A stretch of 64,000 nt of DNA from Alteromonas sp. BMJM2 (GCF_027257845.1 NZ_JAPVOT010000005.1:1-64000), one strand, 5' to 3'. Numbered from the stretch's first letter, positions 9,079 through 21,202 are shown. The notes: generated from the sequence alone by a model not told the origin. Program-made: numbers and translations.

Positions 9079-9903
9079 TCAAATAGCCGGATCGAATGAC
9101 TTATGGCTACGACTATCTTGCTGAGCTTCATTTAACTCAAAGCCAGTATCAGCAAAATCTTCCGCGCTAATATTATGAAGGTTTTCTGTGCACACATCGC
9201 CTCCAAGAGACTGGATAACCTTACACATCTCTTCTACTTTTGTGTCCATCTGATGCATATGCTCAAGCATAATGCCCATGGCATTGGCTACGGGATCAGG
9301 ATTATCTGGCGCTACGGCGTAAGCATCAAAGCCGTATTTCTGTGCAATTTTATCTCGCTGAGGATTTACTGAAGCACTGGCATCTTTTTGCTTGGTAACA
9401 ATAATTCTACCTGGAATACCCACCGCCGTAGCGCCGTCGGGGATATCTTTCACTACAACAGAATTTGAGCCCACTTTGCCATTTTCGCCAATGGTGATAG
9501 GCCCAAGTACCTTTGCACCTGCACCTACCACTGCGCCGTTTTTAAGGGTTGGGTGACGCTTTCCTGCTTTCCAACTGGTTCCGCCTAATGTCACACCATG
9601 GTAAAGCGTAACGTCGTCACCAATTTCGGCGGTCTCACCAATAACCACGCCCATACCATGGTCGATAAATACTCGTCGCCCTAAGGTAGCACCGGGGTGT
9701 ATTTCAATACCCGTTAACCATCGACTAAACGTAGACAACGTGCGAGCCAGCCACTTCCACTGGGCTTTCCATAATTTGTGACTAATTCTGTGCAACCACA
9801 CGGCATGTAAGCCAGGATAATTGGTTAAAACTTCAAACGTATTGCGCGCTGCCGGGTCGCGATGAAATACGCCTTGAATGTCGTCTTTTATTCGGCTAAA
9901 CAT
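9079..9903 (-). CDS. cysE: Serine O-acetyltransferase
   Basis: It acetylates serine with acetyl-CoA in the first step of cysteine synthesis and so feeds the substrate of the desulfurases downstream. The 274-residue protein has a short N-terminal helical part and a left-handed beta-helix of hexapeptide repeats from about residue 65, with D81-H82 in [12 protein letters not shown] as catalytic pair and [12 protein letters not shown] after it. A hydrophilic C-terminal tail of roughly 80 residues is long for the short (EpsC-like) class. The same cysE-iscR adjacency occurs in Pseudomonas. Confidence 0.94.
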   Translation of the reverse strand: MFSRIKDDIQGVFHRDPAARNTFEVLTNYPGLHAVWLHRISHKLWKAQWKWLARTLSTFSRWLTGIEIHPGATLGRRVFIDHGMGVVIGETAEIGDDVTLYHGVTLGGTSWKAGKRHPTLKNGAVVGAGAKVLGPITIGENGKVGSNSVVVKDIPDGATAVGIPGRIIVTKQKDASASVNPQRDKIAQKYGFDAYAVAPDNPDPVANAMGIMLEHMHQMDTKVEEMCKVIQSLGGDVCTENLHNISAEDFADTGFELNEAQQDSRSHKSFDPAI

Positions 9904-9941
9904 GCTTTACTCATTACTGTTCTGATTAATTATTTCTTTGC

Positions 9942-10739
9942 TCAATTACGATCCTGACTCGTCGTTTGAGCTGCTGCTTCATCTGTCGTTTCTAATGAGG
10001 ACGCTTGGTTAGCATCGTCATCACTAGCTTTAACCGATTTATCAATTGACGCTAAAATACCGCGTAAAATATTCAGCTCCTGTGATTCAGGACGAGAGCG
10101 ATTGAATAATCTGCGTAACTTAGTCATAACCACCCCAGGATGGCTCTTACGGATAAAAGAAGTTTTTTCCAGTGTAGACTCAAGGTGTACGTAAAAGCGC
10201 TCTAAGTCTTCGTTAAGAGGATATACCTCTTCAATTTCAGGGTAGGTTTCTCTATTCAAGTAGGCCATACGAATTTCATAACACAGAGTCTGCACCGCAG
10301 CTGCTAGGTTTAGTGAACTGTATTCTGGGTTTGCCGGGATACACATATGAAAATGGCACTGCTGCAGTTCTTCATTGGAAAGCCCGCTGTTCTCACGGCC
10401 AAACACCAACGCGACGGGGTATTTACTGACTTCTTGTACTAACTTTTCACCACAGTCTCGTGGTCCTAGCATTGGCCATGAGTGCGTACGAGAGCGTGCA
10501 GAGGTGCCAACAACAAGTCCACAGTCTTTTACTGCTTCTTCAAGGGTGTTGACAATTTTCGCGTTGGCTAGCACGTCGCCTGCACCCGCTGCTAATGCGC
10601 TTGCTTGACCATCAGGTTCATTCACTGGGTCAACTAAATATAAGCTACTCAACCCCATTGTTTTCATGGCGCGCGCAGTAGAGCCTATATTTCCCGTGTG
10701 AGAGGTGTTAACCAAAATAATGCGAATATTTTCAAGCAT
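9942..10739 (-). CDS. trmJ: TrmJ, tRNA Cm32/Um32 2'-O-methyltransferase
   Basis: This SPOUT-fold enzyme methylates the ribose of nucleotide 32 in tRNA using S-adenosylmethionine. The 265-residue protein has the N-terminal [19 protein letters not shown] motif and the knot motifs [14 protein letters not shown] and [19 protein letters not shown]-terminal extension of about 90 residues ends in an acidic, low-complexity tail. It is 38 bases upstream of cysE on the same strand. Confidence 0.95.
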   Translation of the reverse strand: MLENIRIILVNTSHTGNIGSTARAMKTMGLSSLYLVDPVNEPDGQASALAAGAGDVLANAKIVNTLEEAVKDCGLVVGTSARSRTHSWPMLGPRDCGEKLVQEVSKYPVALVFGRENSGLSNEELQQCHFHMCIPANPEYSSLNLAAAVQTLCYEIRMAYLNRETYPEIEEVYPLNEDLERFYVHLESTLEKTSFIRKSHPGVVMTKLRRLFNRSRPESQELNILRGILASIDKSVKASDDDANQASSLETTDEAAAQTTSQDRN

Positions 10740-11290
10740 GCTTGCGATACCTATTTACTGAATAGTGAGTTGTTTTGTCTTATTACGACTAGCGCTTAAA
10801 AAGCGGTGCCTTAGAAGGCGACGTTCATATGTTCTTGCACACTTTGCTTTTACATACTGCGCTCTTACATGCAAAGCTATTGGCAGCTAGGCTCTAACGC
10901 GCTAGGCAGCAACAAACAGCCTGCTACAAGAGAATGGCAGGGACGTCTTTAATTAGCACAAAGTGTAGCACAGCAGCGGTATAGATGGCTATTGGCTTAC
11001 TTTTGACTCACTTGCTTATGACTCAATAATTTACGGCATTAGGATTAGTGGTTAAGAGGTGTTATTTGCACCGTGTGGCAGCACTTGGGTAGCACCTAAA
11101 TAAGATGATTTAGAAGGCTTGCTTAGCAAATTCATTTGCATCGTTCATCGATTCTGTTAGACTCCGCCCGTTTTCGAGTTAGGCAAGCTATTTTTTGTAC
11201 AGTTTTAATGCTGTTTACAACAACATTATACAACTTGAACATGATACAACTTGCGTAATTCATTGGTCTTTTACAATTGGTGGTTTATCT
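10740..11290. other. Intergenic region between divergent trmJ and suhB
   Basis: No protein gene or tRNA is supported here. The left part would carry the trmJ promoter; I find no strong hexamer pair for it. The right part holds the suhB promoter and a leader of about 120 bases. Confidence 0.6.
11136..11163 (+). promoter_or_regulatory. Candidate suhB promoter
   Basis: TTGCAT, a 16-base spacer and TAGACT lie about 130 bases before the suhB ATG. The match is moderate. Confidence 0.5.
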
Positions 11291-12067
11291 ATGCATCCTA
11301 TGCTGAATATTGCAGTGCGTGCTGCGCGTGCGGCTGGAACAGTTATTGTTCGTGGTTTTGAAAAACATAATGAAATTGCAACAGAGTCGAAGGGATTGAA
11401 CGACTTCGTTACTCAAGTTGACAAAGACGCAGAGCAAGCGGTTATCTATAAAATTCAGCAGTCATACCCAGATCATTGCTTTTTAGGCGAGGAATCGGGA
11501 GAGATATTAGGTTCGGACACTGATTATCAGTGGATTATCGACCCGCTAGATGGCACCGCCAATTTTGTGAAAGGCATTCCTCATTTTGCTGTTTCTATTG
11601 CACTTCTTCATAAAGGCCGTTTAGAGCAAGGCGTTGTATTTGACCCCATCCGCAGTGAATTATTCACAGCCAGTCGCGGACAAGGCGCTCAGCTTAATGG
11701 TTACCGTATTCGTGCATCAAAGCCTCGTGATTTAAGCGAAACCATTATTGCTACTGGTCTGCCGTTTAAAAACAAATCACAGTTTGGCGAATACGCTCTT
11801 AGCCTTAATAAAATTTTCCACGAAGTGGGTGACTTACGTCGCGCAGGAAGTGCTGCACTTGACCTTGCATACGTTGCTGCTGGCCGTCATGACGGTTATT
11901 ACGAACGCGGTGTTAAGTCTTGGGATATTGCAGCGGGCGAGCTAATTGTTCGTGAAGCGGGCGGTTTGGTGACAGACTTTAAAGGCGGTAACGATCCACT
12001 GCACAAAGGCGAAATTGTTGCTGGCAGCGGCAAAGTAGTTCAAGGCCTTGTTAAGCACCTTAAGTAA
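11291..12067 (+). CDS. suhB: SuhB, inositol-1-monophosphatase family protein
   Basis: SuhB hydrolyses inositol monophosphate in vitro and in enteric bacteria also joins the rRNA antitermination complex. The 258-residue protein carries the metal motifs FLGEESGE, WIIDPLDGTANFVKG and WDIAAGELIVREAGG. The ATG at 11291 (MHPMLNIAVRAARAAG) matches the family start; an upstream in-frame extension to 11195 has no family character. It is divergent from trmJ, as in Pseudomonas, and ends in a strong terminator. Confidence 0.96.
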   Translation: MHPMLNIAVRAARAAGTVIVRGFEKHNEIATESKGLNDFVTQVDKDAEQAVIYKIQQSYPDHCFLGEESGEILGSDTDYQWIIDPLDGTANFVKGIPHFAVSIALLHKGRLEQGVVFDPIRSELFTASRGQGAQLNGYRIRASKPRDLSETIIATGLPFKNKSQFGEYALSLNKIFHEVGDLRRAGSAALDLAYVAAGRHDGYYERGVKSWDIAAGELIVREAGGLVTDFKGGNDPLHKGEIVAGSGKVVQGLVKHLK

Positions 12068-12106
12068 GAAAACCTAAGTAGGCCACTTTAAAATGCCCTA
12101 TAAATA

Positions 12107-12138
12107 AAAAGGTCGCTGTGAAGACAGCGACCTTTTTT
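12107..12138 (+). terminator. Bidirectional terminator between suhB and secF
   Basis: The stem GGTCGCTGT/ACAGCGACC (12111-12132) is flanked by A5 on the left and T6 on the right, so it can end suhB on the plus strand and secF on the minus strand. Confidence 0.88.
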
Positions 12139-12210
12139 GTTTTTAGTTTTTGTAGCAACTTTCTTCTACTCAGCCATCACCTGGCTTTTTAAAATGTAGT
12201 CACCTAAAGA

Positions 12211-13149
12211 CTATAGCGGCTCTTGGTCAGCGCCCTCTTTCTCCACTTGTGGTGGCATGAGGTCTTCTTTGCTGATACCCAGCGCTAAAGCAACAGAACT
12301 TGCAATGTAAACCGATGAGTAAGTACCTACTACCACACCAAATAAAAGGGCTGTTGCAAAACCGTGTATTAGTGCGCCACCTTTGTAGAATAAGGCAACA
12401 AGTACTAGTACGGTGGTTAACGAGGTAATTATCGTACGGTTTAAGGTTTGAGTCAGCGATATATTGATGATATCAATTGGCTCGCCTTTGCGGATTTTAC
12501 GGAAATTTTCACGAATACGGTCTGACACAACAATAGTATCGTTAAGTGAATAACCTATTACCGCAAGTACTGCAGCAAGTACCGTCAAATCAAACTCAAT
12601 TTGAAGTACTGAAAACAAACCTAAGGTTAAAATAACATCGTGGGCCAAGGCCGATACCGAGCCAAGGGCGAAACGCCACTCGAAACGCATTGCCACGTAA
12701 ATTAGAATACAGAGAAGTGCTACTAGCATGGCAAGACCGCCCTGCTCTGTTAGCTCTTCACCAACATTTGGCCCTACAAACTCAATACGACGCATATCAA
12801 CGGTAGTACCGTCAGCACGTAACGCATCAACAACTTGGTTACCAATAGTGACCGCTTTTATACCATCGCGAGGCGCAATACGTATCAGTACTTCTTGGCT
12901 GCTGCCAAAGTTCTGTACTATGGCATCTTCAAAGTCAGCATTATTTAACTGGGCACGAATTGACTCTAAATTAGCACTGTCTTCATAGCCAACTTCAATC
13001 AACGTACCGCCGGTGAAATCCAGTCCCCAATTCAGGCTATTAACGCCTAACGAAACGAATGACCCTAATATTAGCACGGTAGACAGCACCATCGCGGGAA
13101 CGCGAAGGCGCATGAAATTGACGGTATCGGATAGTTTTAATAATTGCAT
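12211..13149 (-). CDS. secF: SecF, preprotein translocase accessory subunit
   Basis: With SecD it uses the proton gradient to assist late stages of Sec export. The 312-residue protein has an N-terminal membrane segment, a periplasmic domain from about residue 35 with NWGLDFTGGT, and five further membrane segments from about residue 135 including the conserved IGYSLNDTIVVSDRIREN. It follows secD by 10 bases with AAGGAGCG as ribosome site. Confidence 0.97.
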   Translation of the reverse strand: MQLLKLSDTVNFMRLRVPAMVLSTVLILGSFVSLGVNSLNWGLDFTGGTLIEVGYEDSANLESIRAQLNNADFEDAIVQNFGSSQEVLIRIAPRDGIKAVTIGNQVVDALRADGTTVDMRRIEFVGPNVGEELTEQGGLAMLVALLCILIYVAMRFEWRFALGSVSALAHDVILTLGLFSVLQIEFDLTVLAAVLAVIGYSLNDTIVVSDRIRENFRKIRKGEPIDIINISLTQTLNRTIITSLTTVLVLVALFYKGGALIHGFATALLFGVVVGTYSSVYIASSVALALGISKEDLMPPQVEKEGADQEPL

Positions 13150-13159
13150 GTTACGCTCC

Positions 13160-15004
13160 TTAAATCGCCAGTTTCTCTAAACGTTTTCCACCATACACTG
13201 CGTTAACGATAACGCGCGTGACTAAAATAGCGGTAAACATAGAAGTGGCAATACCAATCATAAGCGTAATAGAGAACCCTTTAATTGGACCTGTACCCAC
13301 TGCGAACAAAATTAGACCCGCAATAAATGTCGTGATATTCGCATCCAAAATCGTTGAGAATGCACTGTCGTAACCGTGATGTATAGCTTGTTGCGGACTT
13401 CGACCATCGCGCAGCTCTTCACGAATACGCTCAAAAATAAGCACGTTCGCATCTACCGCCATACCAACGGTAAGTACAATACCCGCCATACCAGGTAGGG
13501 TTAGTGTTGCCCCTGGGATCATCGACATAATGCCCACAATCATGACCAAGTTAGTCACCAGCGCCAAATTGGCCACAATACCGAATGCTTTGTAATACAC
13601 CAGCATAAAGGCAAGCACCGCGAGTAAGCCGTAAACAATGGCTTGAGTACCCAGTTCAATATTCTCTTTACCCAGGCTTGGTCCTACTGTGCGCTCTTCA
13701 ACAATTTGAATAGGCGCAATAAGCGCACCTGCGCGAAGCAACAATGCAAGGTCGCGAGCTTCTTTTGGCGAGTCTAGGCTAGTAATTTGGAACTTACTGC
13801 CAAGCTGGGCACGAATGGTAGCCACCGAGATAACTTGCTCTTCTTTTTCAAAAATGAGTTTGTCTTCTTTGTTGCGCTCACCAGTTGCCTTGTACTCAAT
13901 GAACACGGTTGCCATTGGCTTGCCAATATTGCCGCGAGTAGAGCGAGACATCTTGTTTCCGCCTTCAGAATCAAGCGATATGTTTACGTTTGGCAGGCCA
14001 TATTCATCAACGCCGCTGTTGGCATCGATGATGTGGCTCCCCGTAAGCATAATGCGCTTTTCCAAAAGCTGTGGCACACCTTGCTGGTCTTCAATAATTT
14101 GAGAGCCCGGCGGTACGCGGCCGTTTAATGCGTCGCGAACGTCGTTTTTCTGATCAAGCATGCGGAATTCAAGCGTAGCTGTGGCATTCAAAATTTCTTT
14201 TGCACGTGCGGTATCCTGAATACCTGGAAGCTGCACAACTATACGATCAGCACCCTGTTTTTGCACAAGAGGCTCAGCCACACCAAGTTGGTTAACACGA
14301 TTACGAATAATGGTAATGTTTTGTTTAACCGCATTGTCGCGAATTTCTTGTAGCTTGCTCTCAGCAAACGTCGCTCGTAGGGTAAGATCATCAACGTCGT
14401 TAAAGGTTAAGTCACGGCTTTGGTTACGAAGGAAGAATTTCGCTTTATCAAGCGCGTCTTCGTCGCGAAAAGTAATATCGATATGATTACCCACTTGCTT
14501 AACGCCGCGGTAGCGAATGTCTTCACCGCGAAGGGATGTTCTGAATCCGCTTTCCGCATCTTCTAACGATTTAGTGATCACCTCAGACATGTCAACTTCC
14601 ATAAGGAAGTGGACACCACCGCGAAGGTCTAGACCAAGCTTCATTGGCGTTCCACCTAAGCTCTCAAGCCACTCAGGGGTATCAGGCGCTAGGTTCATCG
14701 CGACAAAGTAATCGTCGCCAAGCAGCTTTTCTAGAGTTTCACGGGCAACAAGCTGGGTATCAGAATCTGAAACGCGAACAAGTATTTGCTCATTTTCGAA
14801 TTCAATGCGCTTAGGCGTAATTGATTTTTCAGCTAGTGCAGACTCAACTTGCTCAACCATTGACTGGGTGACAACCGCATCACGACCTGCTGAAATTTGT
14901 ACGGCGTGATCTTCGCCATAGATATTGGGGAGGGCATAAAGTGCGCACATTGCAACTACAAAGAGCGCGCTTAATACTTTCCATATTGAATTTTTGTTTA
15001 GCAC
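13160..15004 (-). CDS. secD: SecD, preprotein translocase accessory subunit
   Basis: The 614-residue membrane protein has one N-terminal segment (about 8-27), a large periplasmic region with the P1 signature [16 protein letters not shown], and five C-terminal segments from about residue 450 with [17 protein letters not shown]. The start is GTG at 15004 with AGGATTATCCA upstream. It lies between yajC and secF, the usual order. Confidence 0.97.
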   Translation of the reverse strand: MLNKNSIWKVLSALFVVAMCALYALPNIYGEDHAVQISAGRDAVVTQSMVEQVESALAEKSITPKRIEFENEQILVRVSDSDTQLVARETLEKLLGDDYFVAMNLAPDTPEWLESLGGTPMKLGLDLRGGVHFLMEVDMSEVITKSLEDAESGFRTSLRGEDIRYRGVKQVGNHIDITFRDEDALDKAKFFLRNQSRDLTFNDVDDLTLRATFAESKLQEIRDNAVKQNITIIRNRVNQLGVAEPLVQKQGADRIVVQLPGIQDTARAKEILNATATLEFRMLDQKNDVRDALNGRVPPGSQIIEDQQGVPQLLEKRIMLTGSHIIDANSGVDEYGLPNVNISLDSEGGNKMSRSTRGNIGKPMATVFIEYKATGERNKEDKLIFEKEEQVISVATIRAQLGSKFQITSLDSPKEARDLALLLRAGALIAPIQIVEERTVGPSLGKENIELGTQAIVYGLLAVLAFMLVYYKAFGIVANLALVTNLVMIVGIMSMIPGATLTLPGMAGIVLTVGMAVDANVLIFERIREELRDGRSPQQAIHHGYDSAFSTILDANITTFIAGLILFAVGTGPIKGFSITLMIGIATSMFTAILVTRVIVNAVYGGKRLEKLAI

Positions 15005-15059
15005 TGGATAATCCTTTCGTGCCGATGCCGAGAAGCGTCTCGGCTCCGGCGTTTTTTAC

Positions 15060-15398
15060 TTACAGCGACTTCATTGTGCCTTTTGGCAACACAGCAGTAA
15101 CTGAAGACTTCTGTACAACAATGTTGCTTGCTTCGTTAAGTGCCATTTCAATAAAATCTTTATCGTCAGACACTTTTGTAATTTTTCCTACTAAACCACC
15201 TTGGGTTAGCACCTCATCACCCTTGCCGAGTGACGATACTAAGTTCTTATGTTCTTTAACACGCTTCGCTTGTGGGCGGTAAAGCAAGAAATAGAAGATA
15301 AGACCAAACACGGCCAGCATGATTATCATTTCCATGCCGCCACCTTGTGAAGCACCACCAGCTGATTGCGCGTACGCGTTTGAGATAAATAGACTCAT
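15060..15398 (-). CDS. yajC: YajC, SecDF-associated membrane protein
   Basis: This small partner of SecDF has one transmembrane segment (about residues 22-42, IIMLAVFGLIFYFLLYRPQ) followed by a soluble domain with KEHKNLVSSLGKGDEVLTQGG. The ATG at 15398 follows GGGGAATTTT; the frame stays open from a TTG four codons earlier, which is less likely. The product is 112 residues. Confidence 0.95.
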   Translation of the reverse strand: MSLFISNAYAQSAGGASQGGGMEMIIMLAVFGLIFYFLLYRPQAKRVKEHKNLVSSLGKGDEVLTQGGLVGKITKVSDDKDFIEMALNEASNIVVQKSSVTAVLPKGTMKSL

Positions 15399-15450
15399 AA
15401 AATTCCCCAAGTATTCTCGTTATTTAAATATTTTCGTTATTATTTCGGTT

Positions 15451-16989
<1,539 letters not shown>

Positions 16990-18036
16990 CTAGCTTCTTT
17001 CGATAAACATGGAATCGCCATAGCTGAAGAATCGATATTCCTTATCAATGGCCTCTTGGTATGCATCCATCACATACTCTTTAGAAGCAAACGCACTAAT
17101 AAGCATCATCAAGGTAGATTCTGGTAAGTGGAAATTAGTAAACATCGCATCCACTACTTTGAACTCAAACCCAGGATAAATAAAGATTTCAGTGTCATCG
17201 TAAAACGTGCCAATGACATCACCGTCGCTTTGCTTCGTACTGAATTTCGCCGCCGACTCTAAAGAGCGCACCGAGGTGGTACCTACGGCAATAACTCGCT
17301 TCCCGGCTGCTTTTGTTTTTAGTACAGCATCCACCACGTTTTGTGGTACCTCAGCATATTCGGCATGCATTTTGTGCTCGGTGATATTATCTACTCGCAC
17401 TGGTTGAAACGTTCCCGCCCCTACATGCAAAGTGACAAAGGCTAAGTTAACGCCCTTCTCTTTCAGCGAATTGAGAATGTGTTCGTCAAAGTGTAAACCA
17501 GCGGTTGGCGCTGCTACCGCACCTGGCTTGTCGTTGTATACCGTTTGATAGCGTTCTTTGTCTGAGTTTTCATCAGGTCTGTCTATGTAAGGCGGCAATG
17601 GCATGTGCCCATGAGCTTCTAATAGCTGCAAAACGGTTTCATTGTGGTCGAATTGCAAAATAAACAAAGCATCGTCACGGCCCGTCACGGTCACATTAAC
17701 GCAGTCTTCTAAAACAAGCTTTGTGCCTGGTTTAGGCGCTTTGCTCGCTCTCACGTGAGCAAGTGCGGTGTTGTCTGAGGTAATGCGTTCGATAAGCACT
17801 TCTACTTGCCCACCCGTTTCTTTCTTCCCGAGCAATCTGGCTGGGATAACTCGTGTGTCATTAAATACAAGCAGATCGCCAGGTTCAACAAGAGATAGCA
17901 TATCAGCGAACATTGAGTGGGTAACGGTTCCCGTTTTTCCATCTAAACGCAAAAGGCGGCTAGCAGCACGCTGCTCGGTGGGATATTTTGCGATAAGTTT
18001 TTCAGGGAGCTCGAAGCTAAAATCAGAAAGTTTCAT
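16990..18036 (-). CDS. queA: QueA, tRNA preQ1(34) ribosyltransferase-isomerase
   Basis: QueA moves the ribosyl part of S-adenosylmethionine onto preQ1 in tRNA, forming epoxyqueuosine. The 348-residue protein has family motifs [12 protein letters not shown] at the start, [24 protein letters not shown] and [18 protein letters not shown]. It shares the queuosine pathway with tgt downstream, though 426 bases separate the two. Confidence 0.97.
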   Translation of the reverse strand: MKLSDFSFELPEKLIAKYPTEQRAASRLLRLDGKTGTVTHSMFADMLSLVEPGDLLVFNDTRVIPARLLGKKETGGQVEVLIERITSDNTALAHVRASKAPKPGTKLVLEDCVNVTVTGRDDALFILQFDHNETVLQLLEAHGHMPLPPYIDRPDENSDKERYQTVYNDKPGAVAAPTAGLHFDEHILNSLKEKGVNLAFVTLHVGAGTFQPVRVDNITEHKMHAEYAEVPQNVVDAVLKTKAAGKRVIAVGTTSVRSLESAAKFSTKQSDGDVIGTFYDDTEIFIYPGFEFKVVDAMFTNFHLPESTLMMLISAFASKEYVMDAYQEAIDKEYRFFSYGDSMFIERS

Positions 18037-18421
18037 AACGTGTTGAGATACTCTTCTTGCCTAGTTAATTAAAAAATGCGCGGTAAGTAGTAGCTAAAAT
18101 AATAATTGGCAGATCACTAAAAATGGAAAAACAGTATACCTTTTAGCATAGGTATAGTGCTCGATAATCCGTTATGAAATTTCATACCAGCTACGGCTGA
18201 TTAAAATTAGTACAAATCAACTTAATCGGTTAAGATACAACCCAGATAGTGATGATGTTCTCCCTGACAATTCTTTATCTTTGATGCCCAGCACTCTGCT
18301 GGGTATTTTTTTGCCTGCTGATTTATGTTTGTTGACGTAGTAGCCGTCGATTCCCATTTCACTGCTTAATTCTATTGTACCCGCTATTATATCCGCTATT
18401 TACACTGCTATTGTACTAAAA
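18037..18421. other. Intergenic region with orphan terminator
   Basis: This gap between queA and the DUF6471-like gene, both minus strand, holds no protein gene. It contains the queA promoter region and, on the plus strand, a strong terminator with no protein gene before it (see the ncRNA candidate). Confidence 0.6.
18222..18312 (+). ncRNA. Possible small RNA ending in a strong terminator
   Basis: On the plus strand CCCAGCA-CTC-TGCTGGG (18287-18303, loop CTC) followed by TATTTTTTT makes a textbook terminator, yet the nearest upstream plus-strand gene is suhB, over 6 kb away behind its own terminator. A weak promoter (TTAGTA, 18 bases, TAAGAT ending at 18235) would give an RNA of about 70 bases beginning near 18243. 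I do not recognise the family. Confidence 0.4.
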
Positions 18422-18691
18422 TTATGGCTGAAGGTCGGTTAAGATCTCTTCTAACACCGCGGCATCTAGAGGGCGAGCTTTAAGCACATAGAGTACTTGC
18501 AGCATTAAATCAGCCCCCATAATACCTTTATTCACCTTATTTCTTAAATTATCAGCACTCTGCTCGATATCAATTGCAGCAAGCCGCTGGCTTAAGTCTT
18601 GATATTTCACGCCTCGCACAGACATTTCTGACTTAATCACCCGCGCTACGGTTTGTCTCCATGCATTTTTAGCATTCAATTCTTTGTTCAA
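18422..18691 (-). CDS. Small DUF6471-like protein
   Basis: This 89-residue protein resembles the DUF6471 family: WRQTVARVIKSEMSVRGVKY and NLRNKVNKGIMGADLMLQV look like a compact helical, possibly helix-turn-helix, domain. The TTG at 18691 (residues NKELNAKNAW) is chosen because GGAGG lies six bases before it; a GTG one codon earlier is too close. It may be a small DNA-binding regulator, but no function is established for the family. It is divergent from the yjfI operon. Confidence 0.6.
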   Translation of the reverse strand: MNKELNAKNAWRQTVARVIKSEMSVRGVKYQDLSQRLAAIDIEQSADNLRNKVNKGIMGADLMLQVLYVLKARPLDAAVLEEILTDLQP

Positions 18692-18793
18692 CACCTGCCT
18701 CCACAACCTTTAAATTCATCACTAAAAAAGACTCTTTTGTGACATATATTTTACAAAAACACACTTTTTTACACTTAAGAAGCATATTTGTTA

Positions 18794-18821
18794 TTGACGA
18801 TTATGGCACAATGGATATACA
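18794..18821 (+). promoter_or_regulatory. Promoter of the yjfI operon
   Basis: TTGACG, a 16-base spacer and TATACA lie about 115 bases before the yjfI ATG. It is the best hexamer pair in the gap. Confidence 0.55.
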
Positions 18822-18936
18822 CTTCAAGTCAAGATGTTGGCGAAGATGAAAAATACTGGTTACAGTAGCAATGCCGAAGGTAACGGCACCTTTTTCATTT
18901 ACGACATTATCGCTTCAATAATTTAAGGAGAACACT

Positions 18937-19326
18937 ATGAGTTGGGAACTGGAAAGCATCGAAGCCTTACTAAAAGAGGTTGATGACTTTGTGGTAACAC
19001 GAGAGGAAAATTGCTTACTCATTGCTAATCAAGACGGCATAGATGCTTGGCTAGCAATCAGTGGTGAGCAAATTTTAGTAGAAAGCCTCTTGTTTGCTGC
19101 TTCAGAAGTGAAAGACAAGCACGCGTTAGACCATGAAATACTGTCTTCTCACATGGTGTTTCCACTCACAACCGTTGGAATATCAACCATTGGTGGCGAT
19201 GAGTACTACACCGCATTTGGTGCGCTAAGTGCGCAGTCGAAAGGCGAGAGTATTGTTATTGAAGTTGAAACCTTGTTTCAGAACGTTGCATCTTTCTTAG
19301 ATGCTTACGAAATGCACCTTAACTAA
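18937..19326 (+). CDS. yjfI: YjfI-like DUF2170 protein
   Basis: This 129-residue soluble acidic protein belongs to the DUF2170 (YjfI) family. It has no catalytic motif that I recognise. AAGGAGAACACT precedes the ATG. It is first in an operon whose order matches E. coli yjfI-yjfJ-yjfK-yjfL-yjfM-yjfC, with an ion channel added. A role in envelope stress is inferred from its PspA-like neighbour. Confidence 0.85.
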   Translation: MSWELESIEALLKEVDDFVVTREENCLLIANQDGIDAWLAISGEQILVESLLFAASEVKDKHALDHEILSSHMVFPLTTVGISTIGGDEYYTAFGALSAQSKGESIVIEVETLFQNVASFLDAYEMHLN

Positions 19327-19349
19327 AATTTACTTCGAAGGAGAAGCAA

Positions 19350-20030
19350 ATGTCAGTGTGGAAAAAGTTAATTACCGCAGTAAAGGGTGGCGCTACCGAA
19401 GCAGCGCAGTCAGTGGCCGACAGTCAGGCCATCCGAATTCTGGAGCAGGAAATTAGAGAAGCGAAAGAAGAGTTACGCAAATCTGACCACGCACGTACTC
19501 AGATTCTTGCAAAATGTAAGCTTTCGCAGCAAAAAGTAGAAAGCTTTGATTCATCCATCGCAGAATATGAAGCACATGCTAGGAAAGCAGTAGATAATGA
19601 CCGTCAACTTGCTCTCGACTGTGCACAAAAGGTGTCTGAGCTAAATGAAGAGCGAGCGCAAGAGCAGTCATATCTTGACCAGTTTAAGCAATCGGAAAAG
19701 CAATTAGCGCAAAACATTCAGCAAGCTAAAGCCAACCTTCGCCGCCTTGAACAGCAGGTTGATATGGTGAAAGCCACAGAGAGCGTGCAAAAAGCACAAG
19801 TTGCAGTGTCATCACGACACATGGGCGCAAACAGCAAAATGAAAACGGCCACAGAATCACTGTCCCGTATTCAAGATAAGCAAAAAATGCGTAATGCTGA
19901 GCTTCAAGCCGCCGAAGAACTAGCGGGTGAAGAGTCGAGTAGCGATCTTGAAAAACGGCTAGCCGAGGCAGGCATTAAAGGCGGAAAAACATCTGCTGAC
20001 GATGAACTTGCTAGAATTTTGGGTAAGTAA
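19350..20030 (+). CDS. yjfJ: PspA/IM30-family protein (YjfJ-like)
   Basis: This 226-residue protein is almost wholly coiled coil from about residue 25 to 190, as in PspA/IM30 membrane-stress proteins that bind and stabilise the inner membrane. It starts MSVWKKLITAVKGGATEAAQ, the amphipathic first helix of the family. GAAGGAGAAGC precedes the ATG. It lies 23 bases after yjfI, and a strong terminator follows directly, so yjfIJ are probably made in excess over the rest of the operon. Confidence 0.9.
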   Translation: MSVWKKLITAVKGGATEAAQSVADSQAIRILEQEIREAKEELRKSDHARTQILAKCKLSQQKVESFDSSIAEYEAHARKAVDNDRQLALDCAQKVSELNEERAQEQSYLDQFKQSEKQLAQNIQQAKANLRRLEQQVDMVKATESVQKAQVAVSSRHMGANSKMKTATESLSRIQDKQKMRNAELQAAEELAGEESSSDLEKRLAEAGIKGGKTSADDELARILGK

Positions 20031-20044
20031 AAAGATAGCCAAAA

Positions 20045-20072
20045 GGGGGAGCGTTTACGCTCCCCCTTTTTT
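20045..20072 (+). terminator. Intra-operon terminator after yjfJ
   Basis: GGGGGAGCG, loop TTTA and CGCTCCCCC are followed by TTTTTT. The stem is perfect. It separates yjfIJ from the channel gene 75 bases downstream and would lower readthrough. Confidence 0.92.
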
Positions 20073-20146
20073 AGTTTTAGCATAGCTAGACAAGTCAATC
20101 GCTTCAAGGCACAGTTAACGCACGGAAAACACGGGTTAGTTATTGT

Positions 20147-21202
20147 ATGTCCCCATGGATAAAACTGCGCAAAGTCATGCTGCAGTATTTCGCTGAATCT
20201 CGCTGGTACACCATTTTAGGCGTAACGGCGTTTTACGCAATTAGCAGCTACTGGCTACTTTTTGCTGCAAATGAAAATGAGTTAATTAGCAGTGTCGACT
20301 TCTTTTACTGGTTAGCTGTCACTGCATCGACAGTAGGCTACGGTGATTTATCACCCGTTACCCCTGCCGGCAAACTCATTGTTGCGATATACGTTATCCC
20401 GCTGGGGTTAAGTATTTTTGCCATGGTGATTGGTCGATTGGCCGCGTGGGTGTCTGAACAATGGAGAAAAGGGTTATTGGGTATGACAAGCTTAGATGTT
20501 AACAACCACATATTGGTTATCGGCTGGAATGAACAGCGAACCATGTTGCTACTTAACCTCCTGCTTCAGGAGCGAAATGCAATGAGCCCTAAACCTGATA
20601 TTGTGCTGTGCGTGAAAGCCGATATTAGTAACCCCATGCCCGGTGTTATCGAATTTGTCAAAGTAGACTCGTTCAATAAAGATGAAGACATGGACAGAGC
20701 CTGTGTTGCTTCTGCATCTACGATTTTGCTAGATAATCCGTATGACGACGTCACTATGACCACTGCGCTGTATTGCACGAAGCGTAACCCCGATGCACAT
20801 CAGGTAGCATATTTTGAAGACGAAAGCTTAGTCGGCCTACTGCAAGACCACTGTCCTAATGTTGAATGCACCCCCAGCGTTGCAGTTGAAATGCTGGCGA
20901 AATCAGCCTTCGATCCTGGCTCGAGCATGCTGCACCACGATTTGTTGAGTATTGATGAGGGCCAAGCCCAGTTTTCGGTGAAAATCCCAGCGTCGAGCCC
21001 CGCAATCTCAATCGCAAAGTTATTTATGAACTTGAAACGCAAGCACGACGCCATATTTATTGGTTATGCGCCCCGAGGGCAAGTGAAAGACATGGTTGTG
21101 AATCCTCCATTAGAGGGCACACTGAATCCAGGTGACACCCTTTTTTATATTGCGCTAAGTCGAATCAATTCGATTGACTGGTTAACGCTGGACGCAGATT
21201 AG
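20147..21202 (+). CDS. Two-helix potassium channel with TrkA/RCK domain
   Basis: This inner-membrane channel of 351 residues has two transmembrane helices (about 20-42 and 77-100) around a pore loop with the K+ filter TVGYGD at residues 62-67. A cytosolic RCK/TrkA-N-type Rossmann region follows from about residue 115 (NNHILVIGWNEQRT), with a C-terminal TrkA-C-like part. It interrupts an otherwise E. coli-like yjf order, so potassium flux is probably tied to the PspA-like response. The start is ATG in a gap without a strong ribosome site. Confidence 0.88.
   Translation: MSPWIKLRKVMLQYFAESRWYTILGVTAFYAISSYWLLFAANENELISSVDFFYWLAVTASTVGYGDLSPVTPAGKLIVAIYVIPLGLSIFAMVIGRLAAWVSEQWRKGLLGMTSLDVNNHILVIGWNEQRTMLLLNLLLQERNAMSPKPDIVLCVKADISNPMPGVIEFVKVDSFNKDEDMDRACVASASTILLDNPYDDVTMTTALYCTKRNPDAHQVAYFEDESLVGLLQDHCPNVECTPSVAVEMLAKSAFDPGSSMLHHDLLSIDEGQAQFSVKIPASSPAISIAKLFMNLKRKHDAIFIGYAPRGQVKDMVVNPPLEGTLNPGDTLFYIALSRINSIDWLTLDAD

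Noticed and set aside
11195..11290. N-terminal extension of SuhB
   Set aside because: The frame is open but the added residues lack family similarity; the ATG at 11291 begins the conserved MHPMLNIAVRAAR.
13787..14128. 113-residue plus-strand frame inside secD
   Set aside because: Antisense shadow of a strongly conserved gene.
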